In this document: positions 57,168-64,000 of the stretch, piece by piece
Numbering within the stretch: position 1 is the stretch's first letter
Layout: the number at the start of each line of letters is the position of its first letter
Position numbers and translations under genes: made by a program
NCBI GenBank assembly: GCA_963971225.1
Contig: OZ020268.1
Span: forward strand, 57,039,900-57,103,899
From: Melieria omissa
Lineage: Eukaryota; Arthropoda; Insecta; Diptera; Ulidiidae
Direction of reading: 5' to 3'
Length of the DNA stretch: 64,000 nucleotides
The notes under the pieces: generated by a model
Seen by the model: only the letters and a program-made list of their open reading frames with translations
What the model was told of the DNA's origin: nothing
Databases searched by the model: none

Positions 57168-58885
57168 TTAAATGTCTTGGAGAACATTTGCTGTCTCCCA
57201 GACTAGTTTGGAGTCAAACGTCGTCGAGCTCAGAGCTTTTATTGCAGCCTGGCTGTCGGACATTATGATTATCCTCTTTCTCCTGACATTGAGGGTCAGT
57301 ATCTTTCTGGCACACTCGTTTATGGCAAAGACCTCAGCCTGGAAGAGTGTGGCCGTGTCTCCCAGACTGACTGCTGATTGGGAGCTAGTATTAAATATTC
57401 CAGCTCCCGTTCCGCCTTCCATCTTTGAGCCATCGGTGTACCAGACAATGTCATCACACGTGAGACTGATTCTATTGGCAGCCCAGTCTTCCCTATGCGG
57501 TATGTACGTAACGTAGTTCTTCCTGAAGAGGTGTCTTGGTGGCATCAGATCCAGAGGCATCCAGAAGCCTCCATCTCGCCTCCTATCCTTCAACAGGGAT
57601 AGGTGACCGATTGCATGTGCATCCCTATGTATGGATCCACTATGCATTAGTCTGTGTGCGCTGATGGTTGCAACCATTTGCACATTTAGTTCCAGCGGCA
57701 GAATCCCCAATATAACATTTAGGGCTGCCGTTGGTGTAGTATTGAGACATCCCGTTATACAGGTGTTCGCTAGTCTTTGAAGTTTTCCCAGCTTAGTCAC
57801 AGTTGTTATTTCCGTGGTTTTTCTCCGCCACACTATTGCCCCGTAGGTGATAGTCGGCAGAACTATTAGGGAGTATAAACTCTGAAGCCACTTCGGTCTC
57901 AGTCCCCAATTTTTTCCACAGATTCTTTTGCAACTCCAGAGAGCATTGCCTGCCCTCTTTATGATGCGATCAACATGAGGTTTCCAGTTCAATTTGCTGT
58001 CCAGGATTACCCCTAAATACTTAACTTCCCTCGAGAAGTTCAGTTCTTTTCCAAAGATCATAATCTGTCTAAGGTCGATCTTCCTTTTATGTGTAAAAGG
58101 GACTATGATTGTCTTGTCTGGATTCACAGACAGTTTCTGTCTAATACACCAGTGCTCGACTATCCTCAGCGCGCTCTGAAGCAAGTCTGAGACGGTATGT
58201 CCGTCTCTGCCTCTGACCACAATGACTAAATCGTCTGCATATGCGATGACTTCATGTCCCTGCTCTTCAAGAGAGCGGATTAGTCCGTCAACGACTACAG
58301 ACCACAGCAGGGGGGATAGTACTCCCCCTTGAGGACATCCTCGCGCTGTGCTTGCTGACAGCTCTGCCTCCCCTAAGTTGGATTGAATCACCCTGCTCTC
58401 CAGCATTAATGATATCCATCTTATAAGGGTGGCAGGCGCCTGTAGTCCTTCCAGCGCCGTTTCTATCGCTTCGAAGGTTGTGTAGTTGAAAGCCCCTTCT
58501 ATGTCCAGGAAACCTACTAGACAGATTTCCTTTTCCGCCTGGGACTTCTCTATCTTGCCTACCAGCGCCGATAGGGCCGTTTCCGTGGATGTACCTTTCT
58601 GGTAGGCATGTTGGTTCGTGCTCAGGGGATGCTGAGTGAGTATTTCCTCCCTCAGATACCGGTCAACAACCTTTTCCAAGCCTTTAAGCACAAAAGACAT
58701 CAGACTTATTGGCCTGAAAGATTTTGGGTCCTTTTTATCAGCTCTTCCAGGTTTCGGGAGATAGATCACGTTAACTATTCTCCATACTTCTGGAATGTAC
58801 CCAAAAGCTAAACTACATACGTAGATTTTGGTTAAAATTGGCGTTAGTATTGTCATTTCCTTCTGTAAGAGCGCTGGGAAAATGC
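57168..58885 (-). CDS. LOA/R1-like LINE reverse transcriptase and RNase H (partial)
   Basis: In the 595-residue frame the first 23 or so residues (MLRVANANPENIN...) are read from the host transposon, so the real protein begins near FPALLQKEMTILTPILTKIY. RT: FRPISLMSFVLKGLEKVVDR (80-99), motif A GFLDIEGAFN (148-157), motif B RGCPQGGVLSPLLW (205-218), active site YADD (239-242). RNase H: WYTDGSKMEGG (about 497), FQAEVFAINECA, and IIIMSDSQAAIKAL (about 565). The frame then shifts; the last Asp block is in 56976-57155. An RT plus RNase H is typical of LOA/I-type elements. Clade naming is tentative. Confidence 0.87.
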
Positions 58886-59060
58886 GCGATGAATAAGGGC
58901 TGCCTATTATTTGAAAATTAATATTTTCTGGGTTTGCGTTGGCGACCCTTAGCATTTTTAAATGAATCTAATGGTTTGGCAACATTGCTAACCAAAAACG
59001 ACGCCATATCGTGTGTATCCGTCAAAGCGTGCGCGTGGAAAATCAAGTGGGTTTTTTTTT

Positions 59061-59282
59061 TTAATGAATGCAACAAAAGCAAGAAGCATTCGCCGAAAAA
59101 TAAAAAAACAAAAAGACATTTATCTTAACCGACTTACAAGTGAAAATACGGCTGAAAGGACGAGTGAAGACGTGCAAGTTGAGCATTTGTGCGCGGAAAT
59201 TACAGCGAGCCTGAGGCAGAAAGTACGCCGCCGCAAAAAACACGTTCCTGTTATAAGTTTTTTTGACTTATACAGTTTATAA
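59061..59282 (+). pseudogene. Short basic ORF of the CCCTGCAGG transposon, copy 2
   Basis: Same start MNATKARSIRRKIKKQKDIY and LNRLTSENTAERTSEDVQVE as the ORF in copy 1, with two substitutions. After HLCAE the frame differs because of a small indel. Function unknown. Confidence 0.5.
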
Positions 59283-60944
59283 ATGGATATTATTAGAAAA
59301 ATATGTTTTTGTTACTAAATGAATTACATTGTTATTCTTAATGAAATGCCTTTAATGTTTTCTATTTTGTTTGGTTTTAGTTATAAGATGTAAATACTAT
59401 ATTTATTTATATTATTTTAAATAATTGCACTTTGTTTTTGAAAAATTTGAATAAAAAAATTATGAATTGAATCCAATATATTTGAACATTCATTTGAAGG
59501 GGTTATATGTAAGTAATTTGTAATGAGTTACTATTTGACTAGTTTAAAATCAGTTACAAACTAACTAATTTTTAACTAGCTTCAAAACAACTAGTTTTAA
59601 ATCAGTTGATTGTGGAATAATTATTAATTGGTTTGAAAACAACTAGTTATAAACTAGTTGGGAAGTCATGCAGAGGTAGACAATTGATGTGCTGCTAGGA
59701 CATCACCACGTTAAAATAATCACTTCTTTTCAAGCAAAATAACTAATTTGTAATCAGTCCTGTACAGAAAAGGACTAGTTATAAACTAGTTTAAAATTAG
59801 TTACTTTTCCTGCAGGGTAGTTTTGACTACGTTTTGCGCTGAATAGTTGAAGTTGTTTTATTTTCAAACACAATCCAAACGAACCTTGGAAACTTGGGAT
59901 TTTCGTAACAATATCTTAATTTTGTTGCTCTAGAAGCATTGGCTTTCGATATTGCTTAAACTATTTTTTTAAGATAAATCATCCTCTCTGAATCAACTCC
60001 AGCATTTCAGTTCAAAAATAACGTCCACTTTATCCCCAAAATAGCATTCCCTTCCTTCCATCTTTGTTACAGAAAACACCACATAACGTCTTTCACTTCA
60101 GGAATGTAACTAAATTGACACTGAAACACGGATATAACCATGAACGCAATAGATACATCTTAATTTACAATGTGTTCAGACCTTATTTTGCAACGAACAT
60201 TTTAATTTACTAACCCTAAAAATAATAACAGTCAATGCGAGTGAAAAACACTTGAACCAGGTAGCTTTTGCGCCAACTAACTTATGTCACTTTTTTATGG
60301 AATGGCACGAAAAAATGGCTTCAAATCGGATCAGATGGAAAAGCTGAGTTGAAGCATTATGCTCCGTAAGGGACTGAATGAGGAAATAACGCACAAAATA
60401 TTATAAACCATTCTGACAACAATTAGGTGGGGAAATAATAAAAAAAAATTGTAAAATTTTTTTGAAAATACACGGTGGTCTGGCCAGACCATGGTTTTGG
60501 TTTTTGTGTTTAGGAAGGATTAGTTGAGGTTATGAAATATGGGCTCGATAGCAACATTACTAAAAGTGGATCCAGAGTTCAAAATGGTCTGGCCAGAACC
60601 GGATGTTCACAGAAGGGATAAAACAAATTAATGCAAAAATCAGGATTTTCTTTGCTCTCGCCAAAGAGTTGTATTTTCAGTGTTCCCAAAAGTATCGACG
60701 ATTTTTCAAGGTAGTAATTAAACGCAGGCTGATGCCAAAAAAATCAGTAAGATTTTGTGTTTTTCACATGACACTTGATTGTTTTGTTTTAAGAATTTTA
60801 TGTAAGCATACCTATGTATACATATATATATGTACAATTTTCTGCAACATGTATTAAAAACAATACGTAAAATTAAAATATAAAAATTACGTTAAACTGA
60901 ATTTTTTCATATCCCCCCTTCCCGAAATCCTGGGGACGCCACTG

Positions 60945-62390
60945 CAAAGAGGTGAAATATCTGGGAGTCATCTTAAATGATAAACTCCTCTGGAGATCTC
61001 ACGTAGAACTAAAGACATCCAAAGCACTGTCGGCTTTCTGGCAATGCAGAGGTGTTTTTGGGGAAACGTGGGGTCTTTCCCCTAGCAAGATCCTCTGGAT
61101 CTACAAAGCTATGATAAGACCCATCATCTCCTACGCATCGGTAGTCTGGATGAGCAGACTCTCTCTTGCAGGGGTCAAGAGAACCTTGTCCAGACTGCAG
61201 CGCACTGTGGCCATGTGTTTTACGGGAGCCTTCCCAATTACTTCTGGCCCATCGCTAGATGCCCTGGTGAGCCTTCCTCCACTTGATGGTTTTATCCAAG
61301 GAGAGTAAGGGCCTCTTCTTGGAGAGGCCATCCGAAAACTAAACCCAGTGGCCAGTGGTATGGCGCTTGTCCGCCACTTTACAATTGTGCTGGCACCGAC
61401 ATCGACCTCACAGTCATGTCCATGCCCCTCGACTCGATCAACTCCTTCAACTGTCATACTAAAAAAGCGGTACATAGTGTTGTTGCCTGAGGCTCACTCT
61501 TGGTCGGTTTCTGATGATGAGCCCGGTAAAAACTGCTTCCGTATATTTACGGACGGCTCCAGAACGGAAGAAGGTTCTGGCTCTGGGGTCTTCGTTGAAT
61601 CCACGGGGACTGGACGGTTCTTTGTCCTAGGCTCGCACGCATCTGTGTTTCAGGCAGAGGTGCATGCGATACTTGAGGCGATGTACTTTGTCAAAGAGAG
61701 TAGGTGGAGAGGCAGGTCTATCTGTCTGAAGCGACAGCCAAGCTGCGCTTATGGCCTTGGATAGCCTTTTAACCACTTGTATGCTAGTCAAGTCCTGCAA
61801 ACCCAGGCTTAATTATGAAAATACAATGGCCTGATACTCACCTGGGTCCCGGGACACGCAGGAATTGCGGGTAACGAGCCCTCGGATTCCTTAGCTAGTA
61901 TGGTCTCTGAGGCTGATTTTGTCAGCCCGTAGCCTGTTCTGCCACTCCCATCTGCAGCCATAAAAGCCACTGTTAACGAATGGGTCACTATGACCCAGGA
62001 GCGAGCATGGCAGGCTAAGAGCGGCTGCAGGTGGACGAAACTTATGCTTCCCGCCATATCCGACAAATGCTCATAGTTTCTTTTGTCACAAGGCAGAAGG
62101 GACTGCAGGCAGATGGTCGGGTTAATGACAGACCATTTTCCATGGGCAAAGCACATGGAAATGGTAGGCATATCTGACAGTGCCTTATGTCCTGCCTGTC
62201 GGGAGGACGTTGAGACGGCGGAACAGTTCCTGTGTCTCTGCCCCGCGTTCGCTCGTATCAGGTCTGAGACGTTTCGCACCGATGTGCTAAGAAGCGACCA
62301 CCTTGGGCTCTTGGCACCCCAGGATCTATCAAGGTTTCTTCGGAAATCGGGTAGATTAAAGGCATTTAAGGCAACATTTTAGAATATTGA
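60945..62390 (+). pseudogene. R1/LOA-like LINE: RT thumb, RNase H and Cys-His tail, 5'-truncated
   Basis: Starts at the hAT end. RT thumb: VKYLGVILNDKLLWRSHVEL, ISYASVVW, then a break near 61310. RNase H: FRIFTDGSRTEEGSGSGVF (61530), FQAEVHAILEAMYF, and after a shift a SDSQAALMAL-like segment and WVPGHAGIAGNEPSDSLASM (about 61840-61900). The C-terminal part has CPACREDVETAEQFLCLCPA (62193), the Cys/His knuckle seen at the end of many R1/LOA ORF2 proteins. At least four frameshifts or stops, so inactive. The upstream RT catalytic part is missing. Confidence 0.83.
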
Positions 62391-62510
62391 GCTTAGTGCA
62401 AAATATTAAAAGTCAAGGAGAACCAGATTCGTAACTTAAACCGTTTTCGAGCTACGGTTAATCAAAAAGTGATAACCGTCAAATGATCGCTCCCGGTAGT
62501 TCTAGTGTTA
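62391..62510 (+). other. LINE 3' region and possible TTAA terminus
   Basis: Ends GGTAGTTCTAGTGTTAAGG. CTAGTG before TTAA is the same terminal word as in the truncated piggyBac-like element at 20911. No partner end was found, so a piggyBac-like terminus is only suggested. Confidence 0.3.
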
Positions 62511-64000
62511 AGGGGTGTAGAGTGAGAAGTAGAGAGTGCAGGGCATTTCCCAAACTGTGATACAGAAATGTTTGCCCGTAAAATTTGCCTTATACTCTAA
62601 TAAATGATTCACAAATGTTCTTAAAGGTTTCCCCTACATTCTTGTCTTGTCTCCATTTCTAAGCACACACGCCATCATGTGGTTTCATCAATTTAATCAC
62701 CAAAAATTTCCTGTAATATATTAAGGCGAAAGAAATTAATCCTAATTTCCACTAGCGAGTATTGTACTGTGCTCGAAACTTTGGTATAGCAAAAATGTCT
62801 GCATAGTAAGAAAGGCAATAACTATTAAAAACTTAATGCAGTGCTTATGTGCATAGCTGAAATTCATATCTTCCATTCATATTTAACGAGCTATTTATTT
62901 ATTTAGGAGCATATTTCATAATCAGCTCAGAAGGCAGCGCCCGCTTTGCAGCTTCTACGCAGATGATTAATTATTTCGGCCTTTATGCAGTGTAAACAAG
63001 CAATAGAAACAACAACAACAGCAACAAAAGCAACTGACTACTAAAAACAGATGAATAGAAGAAGCAGAAGCATAGAGCAAATGTAAATCAAGTCCGTGAA
63101 CACGTTTCGACTAAGGAATGAAGGCCACAAAATGCAAATAACTTTGGCTGTTCAATACACGCCCGACGGGCCGAACAGTCACCCAGTCAGCTACACTCTG
63201 CACGTCAATGCAAAATTGCCACATCAAATTCTATGACTAGTCAAAAACAACAAACAAGCACACAAGCGGCGCGCAAAGCGTCTAAGGACTCGGCGGCAAG
63301 CGCCCGAAAAAAGGCAACTGGGTTGGGCGTACAAAAAGGAAGACGGTGAGCGACGAGGGACACAGAGGTTTAGTTTCGGAAGCGTGCAATTTTAAGCTGT
63401 GTGACATTGAGAAAAACTGCAAAGGGTCCATGACATCTGGCCCTCACAACGCACATTTAAATAATAATAACAGAGGCGCTTTTGCTATTCTCGTTGTTGT
63501 TGCTTTTGACATTCATTTGTATTGCTTTTTAAAGTAAACAATTCGACCCGAATATTTTTCCTATTTAAATACTTTACTATCGAAATAAATATGTATGTAT
63601 GTATGTTGTTGTGGGACAGAGGCATATAAAAATGTTTGCATGAGTGACGGCAACCTTGACTATAAAATGTGCCTTTTAGTGGACAATTTTTGTTTTTAAG
63701 TTTCCTTTCAATGTTTGCTGTAAGTCAAATGGAGCTACAGCGGGTACAGAGGGTTTGCAAATATTGTTAAAAGCAAATGTTGCTGACTAGCACCAAATAA
63801 AATAATTTACGGTCCAGCTTACTTATGGATTTTACGTCTGTTAGATTAAAGTATTTGACATTTACATTTTCAGTTGAGGGTGCAAATGGTTTAAGAGGCA
63901 CAACACCTCGACTTTTGACGGGAACTTATGCTAAACGAAAGTACTCTCTTCTGGTACTCATGGATCCTTCATAAAGCACACTTACAGAGTCAAGCGCAGA
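62511..64000. other. Unique non-coding DNA
   Basis: No gene supported. ACAACAACAACAGCAAC run near 63010 and (TATG)n near 63591-63606. The 63-residue frame at 63346-63537 has no motif. Confidence 0.5.

Larger units (their letters stand above)
56976..58885 (-). mobile_element. LOA/R1-like LINE with RNase H, truncated at both ends
   Basis: Minus-strand ORF2 fragment. Homology to the CCCTGCAGG element ends at about 58885, where the LINE starts inside the RT fingers; the 3' end is lost at the joint with the Jockey-type LINE at about 56975. RT and RNase H are in order. One frame change separates 57168 from the last RNase H piece. Confidence 0.85.
55518..59817 (+). mobile_element. CCCTGCAGG-ended DNA transposon, copy 2, split by LINEs
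   Basis: Starts CCCTGCAGGAAAG after TA (55516-55517) and ends TTTTCCTGCAGGG before TA (59818-59819). Element sequence 55518-55622 and about 58886-59817 matches copy 1 in reverse orientation. The middle, 55623-58885, is LINE DNA, and part of the element (about 60 bp at the joint) is missing. It sits inside hAT copy 2. Confidence 0.85.
54140..60944 (-). mobile_element. hAT element copy 2, split by later insertions
   Basis: Reverse orientation to copy 1. Homologous stretches run in order: 54225-54300, 54640-54748, 55111-55200, 59925-60944, the last ending CCTGGGGACGCCACTG (60929-60944). The left end with CAGTGGCGTC is not seen near 54140. It keeps the TCTGGCCAGA palindromes at 60479 and 60589. 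It contains about 300 bp (54300-54620) not present in copy 1, where one minus-strand frame reads VLLEWNVFSLKYDGTKW. It is split by a SINE, by unassigned DNA and by the CCCTGCAGG element. The right end abuts a LINE RT frame at 60945. Confidence 0.8.

Overview
The window looks like non-coding DNA from a higher fly genome, either intergenic or a very large intron. The pointers are AT-rich unique sequence full of CAA/CAG and CA/TG runs, together with dipteran-type mobile elements: mariner, piggyBac-like, hAT, CR1/Jockey-like and LOA/R1-like LINEs, a tRNA-headed SINE and an LTR-retrotransposon gag. A tephritid-like fly is my guess (inference). I found no host protein-coding exon, tRNA, rRNA or CRISPR array that I can defend. 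Every protein-like signal belongs to a transposon, and nearly all are broken.

Layout. 1-460: RNase H relic of a LINE. 700-5200: unique DNA with one small TTAA-flanked MITE. 5206-11195: two inverted copies of a chimeric piggyBac-like element that carries the 3' end of a LINE. The first lies inside an outer 42-bp inverted repeat; the second lies inside a CR1/Jockey-type LINE. About 8500-16580: that LINE, broken by the piggyBac copy (TTAA), an internally deleted mariner (TA) and a TTAA MITE that itself carries a SINE. 16790-24400: unique DNA, a hAT MITE with a SINE in its right end, a truncated piggyBac transposase start and a pyrimidine-rich repeat block. 24400-32100: tandem and degenerate repeat blocks, a deleted mariner (26195-26936) and a 1.28-kb foldback element (28094-29374). 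33965-35442: CCCTGCAGG-ended transposon with a SINE inside. 35800-39560: very AT-rich tract holding a 1.9-kb hAT element (36869-38748). 40925-44360: repeat block broken by a SINE, a TTA-flanked MITE and a nearly full-length mariner (42017-43273). 45690-49320: further repeat blocks and a TTAA MITE with three perfectly spaced palindromes. 51378-54120: hAT and SINE scraps, a 229-bp higher-order tandem array, and a frameshifted SAP/zinc-knuckle Gag. 54140-60944: a deep nest in which a second hAT copy is split by a SINE and by a second CCCTGCAGG element, itself split by a truncated LOA-like LINE joined to a truncated Jockey-like LINE. 60945-62390: 3' half of another RNase H LINE. 62510-64000: unique DNA.

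Nothing here works together as a pathway. The value of the window is its insertion stratigraphy: target-site duplications (TTAA, TA, TTA, 8-bp hAT, 12-15-bp SINE) let many insertions be delimited to the base and ordered in time. The least ordinary items are the piggyBac element that has captured a LINE tail and appears to have moved with it, the foldback element with three repeat units per arm, the palindrome-bearing MITEs, and the 229-bp array upstream of a SAP-domain Gag.
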